Source: Tubulanus polymorphus
Lineage: Eukaryota; Nemertea; Palaeonemertea; Tubulaniformes; Tubulanidae
Direction of reading: 5' to 3'
DNA length: 64,000 nucleotides
Assembly (NCBI RefSeq): GCF_964204645.1
Contig: NC_134032.1
Coordinates: 4,550,916 to 4,614,915, forward strand
The notes under the pieces: generated by a model
Databases searched by the model: none
Seen by the model: the letters and a program-made list of their open reading frames with translations, nothing else
Told to the model about the DNA's origin: nothing
Shown: piece by piece, positions 25,028 to 32,521 of the stretch
Position numbering within the stretch: position 1 is the stretch's first letter
Layout: each line of letters opens with the position of its first letter
Position numbers and translations under genes: made by a program

Positions 25028-25348
25028 TTACAATATAAACGCCGCGGGCAGCTTCTCAAAAGAGATTGGATTATGAGTTAGGGGCAGGTTCTGATATAGC
25101 AATTTGCCCTTGTAGACTTTAAGGGGCACTAGCAGCGAGAATTCGAGCTTGTTTTGGTCGAGTTCGCGTTGCGCAATGTCAGCGATTTCTTCATTGTCCC
25201 GAAAGGGGCATTTGGGCTCTGCGCCCATATTTAATTCATTGGCGCGGCGGTTGACAGCGCTGGCGCGCATAGAGCTATTGATTATATGGTTATGATAAGG
25301 CAACTTCCCATGGGATTTGCTTGTTTTTTTCCACTCCCATGCTGCCAT
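25028..25348 (-). CDS. RPB6-like RNA polymerase subunit, 106 residues
   Basis: The ATG at 25348 gives 106 residues; an in-frame ATG at 25270 (MRASAV) would still cover the conserved part. The pattern RRANELNMGAEP ... IADIAQRELDQNKLEFSLLVPLKVYKG fits the RPB6/omega core: an R-A-x-x-L-x-x-GA helix, then I-A-x-x-E-L-x-x-x-K-L/I-x-F and a basic or hydrophobic strand. RPB6 stabilises assembly of the largest polymerase subunit; viral versions include C147L of African swine fever virus. Its first 59 nt overlap the end of the upstream gene in another frame. The match is made by eye and the N-terminal start is uncertain. Confidence 0.5.
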   Translation of the reverse strand: MAAWEWKKTSKSHGKLPYHNHIINSSMRASAVNRRANELNMGAEPKCPFRDNEEIADIAQRELDQNKLEFSLLVPLKVYKGKLLYQNLPLTHNPISFEKLPAAFIL

Positions 25349-25949
25349 TTTTGGGCACGGTCGCTAATGAAACACACTGAATGATAAGCATGACAACTAA
25401 AACGACGACAATCGCAGCAATGGTGTAGCTCACGGGCGCGGCATCAGGCCCTGATGTTTCTTTAAATTGGATATCTGCGCGATCGGGCGAATAGATTAGC
25501 GTATCGTTTGGCGGATATTCTAGATTGGCGCCCACAATAGATGTGTTAATAATGTCGACTTCTGAATCGATGCCATGGACGCTCCCGAGTGATATATGCA
25601 AATTTTTGGGGATCAGGTCGATCATGCTCTGAGTGCGGCATCCGTGGGCAATGCAAACTGGATCTGTCACGAGGGGGCAAGGCTTTTTAGATTCGATGCA
25701 AGAGAGCAGGCCCAGGTCCCGCGCAGTGTGGCCTACCAGATTTTCACAATTAGGGTTTTCTAGGTAGGCATCTGCCCGCCTGGACAGGGTATGCAGTGCA
25801 TCGCGAAACGGCTCTCTCACCACTAACTGGCCGCTCGCTGCGACCATGGTGACCCACTTTGAGAGGGAAGTGCTTGGGCATGACAGGTCCTCGACCGTAG
25901 AGGGTCCCTTAGAAAGCTCAGGGGCTGGCTGCGAAGGAGGCGCCATCAT
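25290..25949 (-). CDS. putative envelope protein with C-terminal anchor, 219 residues
   Basis: The ATG at 25949 (next codon also ATG) is used. The N-terminal 30 residues are Pro/Ser-rich. The ectodomain has six Cys (CENL, CIESKKPCPL, VCIAHGC) and one NTS sequon. A strong span near residues 176-197 (IAAIVVVLVVMLIIQCVSLA) is followed by a short basic tail. Cys-bearing, C-terminally anchored proteins next to an L1R-like protein recall entry/fusion-complex subunits of poxviruses, but no specific homology is visible. It overlaps the RPB6-like gene by 59 nt. Confidence 0.6.
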   Translation of the reverse strand: MMAPPSQPAPELSKGPSTVEDLSCPSTSLSKWVTMVAASGQLVVREPFRDALHTLSRRADAYLENPNCENLVGHTARDLGLLSCIESKKPCPLVTDPVCIAHGCRTQSMIDLIPKNLHISLGSVHGIDSEVDIINTSIVGANLEYPPNDTLIYSPDRADIQFKETSGPDAAPVSYTIAAIVVVLVVMLIIQCVSLATVPKNGSMGVEKNKQIPWEVALS

Positions 25950-25967
25950 AAAGAGTCTCTGCTATTA

Positions 25968-26789
25968 CTAAAAAAAAATGATCTTTGGCCCTATGTCTGC
26001 GATGGCGTCCTCCGCAGGCTTGGGCAGCGCAGAGCCCATGCCCACAACCTCAGGCCCTTCAAAGACTAGCGGCTGAGACGAGGCCGAGGCGCCCGGTTTA
26101 GAGGCATGAATGGCCAGCGGTATCAGAGTGACTAAAAGCATGGCCACGACGCCGATGACAATGGCGATCACAATCGTAGTTGTAGACACTCCTGCGATTA
26201 GGCTCTTTGCTGTATCAGAGATGTTGTCGCCCAGGCCTGACGACTTGGAGGCATCTTTATTGTACTCTGAAATCTGGGTCGACTTTTTGTTGAGGGCCTG
26301 ATCCATTTCATCGCGCAGGGTCTCTAGCCGGCTGTTTAAATGGGAGGTAATCGTGGTCTCTACAATGGTGACATTATGGGCATTGGTGAGCTGAATGCGC
26401 GCTTTGCTGACAGCCTCCTGATTGATATTGAGCACTTTGGTGATCAGGTCTGTCTTCTCAATGGTGGAGTTGATTGTGTTTTGTATTTTTTTGACGTCTA
26501 CGCTCAGGCCCTGTCCGCTGACGGATTTGGCAATGTCTTCTACATGCTGGTTCAGCGCGTTTTCAATCTCTTGCTTGTTGCTCATCATCTTAGTGATGGC
26601 CTGGGCGCGCGCATCTAATGTAGAGCTGATCTTAGTTTTAGCAATTAATACATTGTCTACATCTTTTAAAGCAATTTCACTAACACTGCGGTGGCTTTGC
26701 GATAAATTAGTTGTGCTATTCAATACTTGCTTTTGCGTAAATTTTAATATCTTAGTAGCAACACTGACTTTTGCACTTGCTTGACCCAT
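25968..26789 (-). CDS. N-myristoylated membrane protein, L1R/E248R-like, 273 residues
   Basis: The ATG at 26789 (MGQASAKVS) is chosen over the upstream ATG at 26894. It yields a classical myristoylation signal (Gly2, Ser5) and shares a CATG with the divergent gene at 26788. Residues 10-200 are helical, low in Cys and Asn/Gln/Ser-rich. A span lies near 206-232 (TTTIVIAIVIGVVAMLLVTLIPLAI), followed by an internal tail. MG-start plus helical domain plus C-terminal span is the plan of conserved NCLDV myristoylated entry proteins. The disulfide Cys typical of poxvirus L1 are absent. T9 overlaps the last two Phe codons and the stop. Confidence 0.6.
   Translation of the reverse strand: MGQASAKVSVATKILKFTQKQVLNSTTNLSQSHRSVSEIALKDVDNVLIAKTKISSTLDARAQAITKMMSNKQEIENALNQHVEDIAKSVSGQGLSVDVKKIQNTINSTIEKTDLITKVLNINQEAVSKARIQLTNAHNVTIVETTITSHLNSRLETLRDEMDQALNKKSTQISEYNKDASKSSGLGDNISDTAKSLIAGVSTTTIVIAIVIGVVAMLLVTLIPLAIHASKPGASASSQPLVFEGPEVVGMGSALPKPAEDAIADIGPKIIFF
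25970..25978 (-). terminator. poly-T run overlapping the stop codon
   Basis: T9 on the coding strand forms the last Phe codons and the first T of the TAG of the myristoylated-protein gene. No other T-run of 7 or more follows on this strand until 25013-25004. Confidence 0.45.
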
Positions 26790-27768
26790 GGCCGAATGCG
26801 CTATACATGGGATTGCTAGTAACAGCGCTGCGTTACCTCTAACAGAGAAAAAATACTTAAAGGACCTTGAGGCCCTGTACAATGCCGAGATCAATGTAAG
26901 GGCAGCGCTTCCCGATGATACCGTCTATAAAGAAAGCACTCAATGGAGGAAACAGGAGCGCGCCTACTTCTCCCACACATCAAATCCCAATCGCACGGCC
27001 TACAAGCTCAGCCCAGTGCTCTATGCCGCGCCCAGCCCAGCTACCCTTTTGGCGCTCGGAGAGGCGCCTGGGTCCTTTGGGCGCTTTTATCTAAAGGAGG
27101 ACGACCACAACAGGGTCCTGAACACCACATACCAGAGGCTCGATGAGTGCCTTAAGTATCAGCAGATCAAAGATTGGGATACGTTCCTGAGTAATAACCC
27201 AAATCGCGTGCTCGATGTCACAAGCCCCCAATGCGCAAGCGATCTGCTAAACAAAAAGTGTGTTGCTAGCATAATAGACAATGCGATCGAGGCGCACGAT
27301 GAGGTTGATGCGGCACCGCTGATTTTGTCTTGCGACATCGGCACGGGCGAGTGGAGCACCGATCCTGAAGTCATGTCCTTTGGGCAAAAGGCCCTGATCA
27401 ATTGCGTGATGCATCCGCGTTTTGGGCGCTTTTCTGCAGCCATTTTCAAAATTCAGTATCCGATCTTGGAGGGGCATTACTTTGTCGATTTTGTACATCA
27501 TGTTTCGGCCTATGTCAAGGATGCTTACAGCATGGAGACAGTGACCTTTAAATCTGCTTTCTCTTTTGCGCTCAATCAAGAACTCTATATCCTTATGAAA
27601 TCGCCAAGAGATGACCATGAGATCTATACATTTAATCCTATGCATCTTGACCCCAGTGACTCGCTGATGACGGCCTTTAATAAGATAATAGAGGCCTGGG
27701 ACGGCGTGCGCCAAAGGGTGAAGGATGCCAAGGCAGCCACGCGAAAGGCAGGCACGGCATATAAATAG
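26788..27768 (+). CDS. FtsJ-like cap 2'-O-methyltransferase, 326 residues
   Basis: The ATG at 26788 shares a CATG with the myristoylated-protein gene. LALGEAPGSFGRF at about residues 88-100 is the S-adenosylmethionine-binding motif I of RrmJ/FtsJ enzymes (LDLGxxPGG type). Asp183 (CDIGTGEW) and Lys221 (FKIQYP), with a Lys upstream and a Glu downstream, could form the K-D-K-E tetrad. Such enzymes methylate the 2'-OH of the first transcribed nucleotide to make cap 1; EP424R of African swine fever virus is of this family. It would complete the cap made by the enzyme at 28.8-31.2 kb. There is no T-run until 28041, so it is probably cotranscribed with the next gene. Confidence 0.6.
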   Translation: MAECAIHGIASNSAALPLTEKKYLKDLEALYNAEINVRAALPDDTVYKESTQWRKQERAYFSHTSNPNRTAYKLSPVLYAAPSPATLLALGEAPGSFGRFYLKEDDHNRVLNTTYQRLDECLKYQQIKDWDTFLSNNPNRVLDVTSPQCASDLLNKKCVASIIDNAIEAHDEVDAAPLILSCDIGTGEWSTDPEVMSFGQKALINCVMHPRFGRFSAAIFKIQYPILEGHYFVDFVHHVSAYVKDAYSMETVTFKSAFSFALNQELYILMKSPRDDHEIYTFNPMHLDPSDSLMTAFNKIIEAWDGVRQRVKDAKAATRKAGTAYK

Positions 27769-27787
27769 CAATTTACTAAAAGGCCCT

Positions 27788-28027
27788 ATGTATGTAGATA
27801 AGATATTTAGGATGCAGCTCTTTCAAAGAATGCTGGTCGTGGCCCTGATCTTTTGTGTTGGCATCCTTGCCACTATGGGACTCGTAGAGATCTCTCACTA
27901 CTTCATGGAGCTGCTCCTTGCAGGAGAAACAATGTTTTGGGCCACTGTTCCGCATTCACACTTTAAAGAGCCGCATAATAATGCATCGCGCTTGGCGCAG
28001 GGCCTTGTAAATCGTAGTAGGGCTTGA
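27788..28027 (+). CDS. small membrane protein, 79 residues
   Basis: The ATG at 27788, 19 nt after the methyltransferase stop, is preceded by CATATAAATAG. A single span lies at about residues 15-35 (MLVVALIFCVGILATMGLVEI), with a short N terminus and a polar C-terminal tail containing NNAS. No family is recognised. T8 follows after 13 nt. Confidence 0.55.
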   Translation: MYVDKIFRMQLFQRMLVVALIFCVGILATMGLVEISHYFMELLLAGETMFWATVPHSHFKEPHNNASRLAQGLVNRSRA

Positions 28028-28454
28028 ATCGTCTTACCCCTTTTTTTTGCGCAGGGGCGCGCGCTATTGAAAAGCAAAAGACCCCCGTAGAGCGCAGGGA
28101 GGCAAAATATATAGTACTTAGAAGGAGCAGGCCCTGCACAATGAAACGGCAAACCTGGATTTTGGTCTTTGGGATTGCCCTTTTGGACCCTGTCAAGCAG
28201 CGCCCCTCTGCCTTTATGCGCAGGAGAGAGCATGCCCCGTCCTGACTGGAGGTATAAGGGCATGGCCCGCTCAGTAGCCTCGCGCCCCCGGTCTTTTCAT
28301 GGCTGGTTGCGGGCAACACCAGTAATTTGGTTCTCGTACGCGGTCCCAAAGGGCAGGCCCTGACAGGCGCATAAAGGCGGCGGTGCTCTTTTTGGCGCGC
28401 AAGGGCGTTCATTATTTTTTTATAGTAATCGCCGCTTATAGATCTTTTGTAATC
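28028..28454. other. 427-nt stretch without a recognised gene
   Basis: This holds T8 (28041-28048) and GC-rich sequence. Open frames on both strands exist (the longest is minus, to 28412) but lack a good ATG, a T-run or recognisable content, and overlap each other. Nothing further is seen. Confidence 0.4.
28041..28048 (+). terminator. poly-T transcript-end signal
   Basis: T8, 13 nt past the stop of the 79-residue gene. Confidence 0.55.
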
Positions 28455-28679
28455 ATGCCTTCAACACATTCCGCGATGGCGCGCGCTGCGATTCTCTGCG
28501 TCTTTATGGTGACCATGAGCGTCGTTATTGTCATGCTGGCCTGGGCTGTTTATGGCCTGGTTAGGCGCTCGCAGGAGCACACAGCGCTCGAGCACGCAAA
28601 GCGCTCTCTGTGGCATCTCATTCCTCGTGCAGGGCAGGAGCATGCGCTGTCCCACAATCTGCCGCCGCTGGGAATGTAA
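28455..28679 (+). CDS. small membrane protein, 74 residues
   Basis: The ATG at 28455 (MPSTHS) is the first true start; the frame opens upstream only at a GTG. A span at about residues 11-36 (AAILCVFMVTMSVVIVMLAWAVYGLV) is followed by a basic, His-containing tail. The size and layout resemble the 79-residue protein just upstream. No family is recognised. T16 lies 104 nt downstream. Confidence 0.55.
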   Translation: MPSTHSAMARAAILCVFMVTMSVVIVMLAWAVYGLVRRSQEHTALEHAKRSLWHLIPRAGQEHALSHNLPPLGM

Positions 28680-28783
28680 GCGCCCCCCCCATCCCACCTT
28701 GCCCATTATAGGTCCATGCCCTGATCTCTTATATCTTTGCCTTTGTGCCGCATGAGGCGCCATCGGCCCCTTTAGCTGATCTG

Positions 28784-28799
28784 TTTTTTTTTTTTTTTT
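28784..28799 (+). terminator. poly-T signal, longest in the window (T16)
   Basis: T16, 104 nt past the stop of the 74-residue gene and 25 nt from the end of the opposing capping gene, which has no run of its own. Confidence 0.6.
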
Positions 28800-28824
28800 A
28801 AATAGGCAAGAGCAGGCGCTGCTA

Positions 28825-30330
28825 TCACTGGCCGATTTCGCGAATCAGGTGATAAACGACAATGTAGTCGGCGCATTTAATGTCTGTGGCTTTGTCGCTC
28901 GACTGTATATAGCTAGATAAAGGCTCGTCGGACAGAATCTTGAAGCCTTGGCGCGAAAACAGTTCAGTAAATTCTTCGACGAGCATCAGGGGCTCTGTCT
29001 CTTCGGTGCCATGGCCGAATTCGGTTTCGATAGAGACATGCGTTCCATTGATGAGTGAAAGGAACTTAACCAGACCCAAATCAAGGGCCTCCCCGTCATG
29101 CAGGATCTTGGCGATTTTGCTGTAGTTGTAAGAAATGATCAGGCAGTGGGCGCCCACTTCTATTATGTGGCTGAGGACGCTGAACATGATGTCTGCCTTG
29201 GCCGGCTCGAAGCAGTAGTGAAAGGCAAAGACTGAGATCATTGTGTTAAAGGTCTTGCCATTCAGGTTTGTGACCATGCGATCCATGGATTCGGGCGATG
29301 TAAAGTCGCCGTGGAATAGGCAGAGTTTGTCAAACAATTGCTCTGCTTCAATGCTGCGGCCCTCGCACATGCGAATCAGGCCGTCGCCGAGGTCGAAGCG
29401 GGAGGAGTCCAGATTCAAATAGCTGAGGATGCGATCAGAGGACGACAAGATCGATTTAAAATAGCCGAGCTTGCCCCCTCCTACGTCGAAGATTTCCATG
29501 CCGGCGCGATCAGACAGAAACTGCTCAATGGCGCGATAGCAGAGTTGGCTAATATTGCGGCGTATGGGCGAGGAGGCCACCTGCCCGCTAAAAGACTGCT
29601 CTCGAAAGGACTCTGTTTTGCCAAAGATGTCGGGCCACGAGATCAGGGCCACCCCCACATACGATGCCATGCAGGCGCGCAAGCTGTTTGGGTAGGGCTT
29701 TTCGGGGCGATCCCTGATGGCCGTCAGGAGGAGGCCGCGCTCGGTGTCTTCCAGAGTAAACTCATAGATTTGCCCCTCCTTGAGATCGCCGATGTTGCTC
29801 TTAATGATGACTGGGCTGTTGATCTGCGACTTTGTGATTAAGTGAGAGGTTATGCAGGCCATGCTGTCTGAGACTTTGCTCGTCGCGTATGCCAGGCCAT
29901 GCTGATAGAGCAAATCGATGCTATTGAGCTCAGGGGGCTTGTCCTTTAAAATGGTGTGCTTCAGGTACGGCTGGGGCTCTTTGCCATATGTCAGGATAGT
30001 GATGATTGTGCCATCCCGCGGCAGATCACTGCTTTCGCCCCATGCCACGCATTCTTTATAATCGGGAAAATATCTTTTTTTGCTTAAGACGATGTTGGGC
30101 GACATGCTATGATAGTCTTCTGAGATATCGGCCTCGATGGCATTTTGGACGCTAATGGTGTTAATAGCATGCGCAGGGAGGATTGCAAAGACATGAAATC
30201 GGTAGGGGGGCTGGGCGCCGCTCACTACCTGCGTCGTGGGCAGGATCAGCTCTCCATGCAAGACTTGCGTGCAGCTGCCCAGCACTTTCAAAATCGCATC
30301 AGTCTTTGGCGCGCTCAAGTTCAGGCGCAT
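28825..30330 (-). CDS. mRNA capping enzyme, C-terminal part (guanylyltransferase remainder plus N7-methyltransferase), 501 residues
   Basis: The ATG at 30330 is used, but the frame is continuous with the upstream gene except for one TAA (30391-30393). HGELIL at about residues 25-30 fits guanylyltransferase motif III. KDKPPELNSIDLLY (near 130-145) and the IRDRPEKPYPNSL region (near 207-219) fit motifs IV-VI and the OB-fold. The methyltransferase begins with DVGGGKLGYF at about 282-291 (SAM motif I), then an acidic motif II and VFAFHYCFE. It would add the guanylate and N7-methyl group to viral mRNA 5' ends in the cytoplasm. There is no KxDG of its own; that lies in the upstream frame. No T-run follows. 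Confidence 0.75.
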   Translation of the reverse strand: MRLNLSAPKTDAILKVLGSCTQVLHGELILPTTQVVSGAQPPYRFHVFAILPAHAINTISVQNAIEADISEDYHSMSPNIVLSKKRYFPDYKECVAWGESSDLPRDGTIITILTYGKEPQPYLKHTILKDKPPELNSIDLLYQHGLAYATSKVSDSMACITSHLITKSQINSPVIIKSNIGDLKEGQIYEFTLEDTERGLLLTAIRDRPEKPYPNSLRACMASYVGVALISWPDIFGKTESFREQSFSGQVASSPIRRNISQLCYRAIEQFLSDRAGMEIFDVGGGKLGYFKSILSSSDRILSYLNLDSSRFDLGDGLIRMCEGRSIEAEQLFDKLCLFHGDFTSPESMDRMVTNLNGKTFNTMISVFAFHYCFEPAKADIMFSVLSHIIEVGAHCLIISYNYSKIAKILHDGEALDLGLVKFLSLINGTHVSIETEFGHGTEETEPLMLVEEFTELFSRQGFKILSDEPLSSYIQSSDKATDIKCADYIVVYHLIREIGQ

Positions 30331-30390
30331 GCGCGCAACGTCGCTGGGCCCTAAGATGAGGCTCTCCGAGAATAGATAGATGCCTGCGCG

Positions 30391-31185
30391 TTACACGATC
30401 ACCATGGACTTGTGAGCGATGCTGGGAAACATGTAGGCATCGATGCCATCGACCTTTGTAGAAAACAGGATCTTGTGCTCCATGGACTGGATGTTGCGCC
30501 AATGTCGCGGCTCGATCGTCTTTGGCTTTACTTTTCCGAGGGCAGTGGATATCTTCTTTATGTCTGGAAAGCGCTTGGAGGCGATGATGGCGCCTATTGC
30601 CTTTTGCATGCCCTCCTGAAATTGCATATAGGCATTTGGGGCAAATGCAAAGGGAAAATAGCCAAAGAGGTGGTCGGGGTTGTCAGGGGCCAGTTCCATC
30701 TCGATGGCAGCCACGCAATAAATGGCCTTGCGCGGATTTCGCATTGAGCGCAGTTCCCAGAATTTCTTGTCAGGGGCCTGCACATCGATGTCGAGTTTGC
30801 CCTTGGCGATATTGATCTTCATGGTGTACTCTTCTGCATAAGTAATCTGAGGCAGCTGGCGAGGAATGATGACGCGATACACCACTGAGATGTCGCCTGA
30901 GATGTCTTTTGTGTTGCAGGGAATGGTTTCTTCAGTGGAGTGGTGATATCGGCATTCTCCGCAGCCATACAAAATGGTCTCTTTGCGCGTTTTAAGGTAA
31001 GAAATCGGCAGGGCGGACAAATCCAAAAAGCGATAGACGCGGCGCTGCTTCTTAGCGGGCATATAAATCCCAATCTCATAAAAATAGGTAGTGATTGCAT
31101 CCTTTTCGGATAAAAAATATTCTTCTAGTTGCATGAAAGTGCCAAGTGAAACGGGCACGGATAGCTCATACTCTTCTCTACTCAT
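30391..31185 (-). CDS. mRNA capping enzyme, N-terminal part (RNA triphosphatase plus guanylyltransferase motif I), 264 residues
   Basis: The ATG at 31185 is used. Residues 1-170 have the look of a tunnel-type (CYTH-like) RNA triphosphatase: strands rich in Glu at the start (YELSVPV, YFYEIGIY) and a closing IEMEL glutamate strand near 160-164. Near the end, STKVDGID puts KVDG at residues 244-247, the guanylyltransferase nucleotidyl-lysine motif I. Seventeen residues later the frame meets TAA; the next stretch in the same frame continues with the remaining guanylyltransferase motifs. African swine fever virus NP868R is a single protein of this order. The start overlaps the ligase gene's end by 8 nt. 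Possible explanations are sequencing error, readthrough or a genuine split. Confidence 0.7.
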   Translation of the reverse strand: MSREEYELSVPVSLGTFMQLEEYFLSEKDAITTYFYEIGIYMPAKKQRRVYRFLDLSALPISYLKTRKETILYGCGECRYHHSTEETIPCNTKDISGDISVVYRVIIPRQLPQITYAEEYTMKINIAKGKLDIDVQAPDKKFWELRSMRNPRKAIYCVAAIEMELAPDNPDHLFGYFPFAFAPNAYMQFQEGMQKAIGAIIASKRFPDIKKISTALGKVKPKTIEPRHWRNIQSMEHKILFSTKVDGIDAYMFPSIAHKSMVIV

Positions 31186-32521
31186 TATGAAGAAGAATGC
31201 TGGGATACTTTATGTATGGATGGCGCAGGGATCCAGTTGGGGTAAAGCCGTGGTGCTCAATAGTTACAGACCGAAAGATATCAGGGATTGTCTTTGTCTC
31301 TGTTAAAATGGCTATTAAGTGTAAAATGTGCTCAGCAGTGCCTGCGACTTTGGCGCGCACCATATTATGGACCCCCTCTGCCTCGCATATCAAAATTACG
31401 CCCTTTTTATCGGCAGAGATCTCAAACTCGGAGGCCACGCCTTTGGTTTGGAATGTGAATTTATGCTTATAAATGGGCCGCATGTTATTCAGGCTCCACT
31501 GCTTATCCCACAGTACAATGCCCTCGATGCTCGACATATCATGGCGCTGATTAATCTTTTCTGTGATGTCCTCCAGCGATGAAAGATCGATCTTAATGGC
31601 AGTCTTGAGATTTGGATATGAGCGCACGTCGAATGCCTTTATCAGTTTAAGCATTTCCTCATAAGTCCTATTGGGCTCTGCTGGGGATACAAAGTTAAAC
31701 CACCCAAAGTTGATGCAGTCGTAGTGTTTGGAGAAGAGGCTGCTACAAATACGACTTGGCTGGACGCCTTCTTGGAACGCTTCGAACTCAAGAATGATAG
31801 GAGTACCTGTGCAGACAGCCGCGAATTCCATGATAGGCACAAGCTGCGGGGGGCAAGGCAGCTCCAAACCTCTGCGAGTATAGCACTTGGCTTCCAGTGT
31901 CTGAGTGTCTTGCTTTATCCGCTCAACTACACACACAAGGCGCAGGCCATCCCATTTGATCTCGCCGATATATTTGCTCAGGTCTAGGTTTGGGGCATTT
32001 TCGAGCTTATAGGGTGAGCAAGGGTAGTACTGATGGAGGGCGCCCTCGTGCCAATAGCTAATCACGCGCATGCGGTTTAGGAGCGATGTGCCCATAGTGC
32101 GGAGAATGGCGTGAATGGTCGTGGGGTGATGCCCTGGGTGGTCTACGATTGAGGGCCCAAAGAGCTGCGCTGATGTAGTAGTCAAATTCAGAATAAGGGA
32201 ATAATTAATAATCGTGTAGCTGCCTCTGATCCTTGTGCCTGGAGCGAAAGTCAGGTCGATGCTGCAATAATTCACATGATAAAAGCAGATTTCATTGCCT
32301 GTTTTGCGCGCAGCGGTCGCCGGACCAATGAGCACGGCCCATTTGCACTCACTGACCTCGTGGCCTTTGGGCAAAATCGCATCCGAAAAAAGGGCGCTTT
32401 GGGCAGGATCGATGATGCTTAGCATTTGCGCGATATCGGAGGCGATCTGATAAGCGCCACTCATCCGCTTAAAAAAATGAATAGGCATCTCGTTGACTTT
32501 GCTCGATTTAACATGCTCCAT
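31178..32521 (-). CDS. ATP-dependent DNA ligase-like protein, 447 residues
   Basis: The ATG at 32521 is used; ATG 32488 is an alternative. Motif I EIKWDGLR places the nucleotidyl-lysine at about K189. Motif III is IILEFEAF (about 245-252), motif IV IEGIVL (about 335-340) and motif V YKHKF (about 353-357). An OB-fold ends with TPTGSLRHPYI, like the TxxGxLRxP end of ATP-dependent ligases. It would seal nicks in replication or base-excision repair. It is assigned as ligase rather than capping because a separate KVDG-bearing capping enzyme lies next door. Residues 1-170 have no recognised domain. The start overlaps the upstream gene by 14 nt, and that gene's T7 signal lies inside this ORF. Confidence 0.65.
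   Translation of the reverse strand: MEHVKSSKVNEMPIHFFKRMSGAYQIASDIAQMLSIIDPAQSALFSDAILPKGHEVSECKWAVLIGPATAARKTGNEICFYHVNYCSIDLTFAPGTRIRGSYTIINYSLILNLTTTSAQLFGPSIVDHPGHHPTTIHAILRTMGTSLLNRMRVISYWHEGALHQYYPCSPYKLENAPNLDLSKYIGEIKWDGLRLVCVVERIKQDTQTLEAKCYTRRGLELPCPPQLVPIMEFAAVCTGTPIILEFEAFQEGVQPSRICSSLFSKHYDCINFGWFNFVSPAEPNRTYEEMLKLIKAFDVRSYPNLKTAIKIDLSSLEDITEKINQRHDMSSIEGIVLWDKQWSLNNMRPIYKHKFTFQTKGVASEFEISADKKGVILICEAEGVHNMVRAKVAGTAEHILHLIAILTETKTIPDIFRSVTIEHHGFTPTGSLRHPYIKYPSILLHNE
32471..32477 (-). terminator. poly-T signal embedded in the ligase coding sequence
   Basis: T7 on the coding strand, 30 nt past the stop of the 238-residue gene and within codons about 15-17 of the ligase ORF (His-Phe-Phe-Lys). 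Confidence 0.4.

Noticed and set aside
27963-28412. 149-residue minus-strand frame in the 28.0-28.4 kb gap
   Set aside because: No convincing ATG or T-run, Arg/Cys/Leu-biased composition as expected of antisense GC-rich DNA, and overlap with the end of the + membrane gene.
30391-30393. Reassigned TAA stop codon (alternative genetic code)
   Set aside because: TAA ends many other genes here in normal positions followed by T-runs, so a genome-wide reassignment is not tenable.
31178-32521. Guanylyltransferase assignment for the KWDG protein
   Set aside because: A separate KVDG followed by capping motifs lies just downstream, and the C-terminal TxxGxLRHP is ligase-like. The ligase call is preferred.
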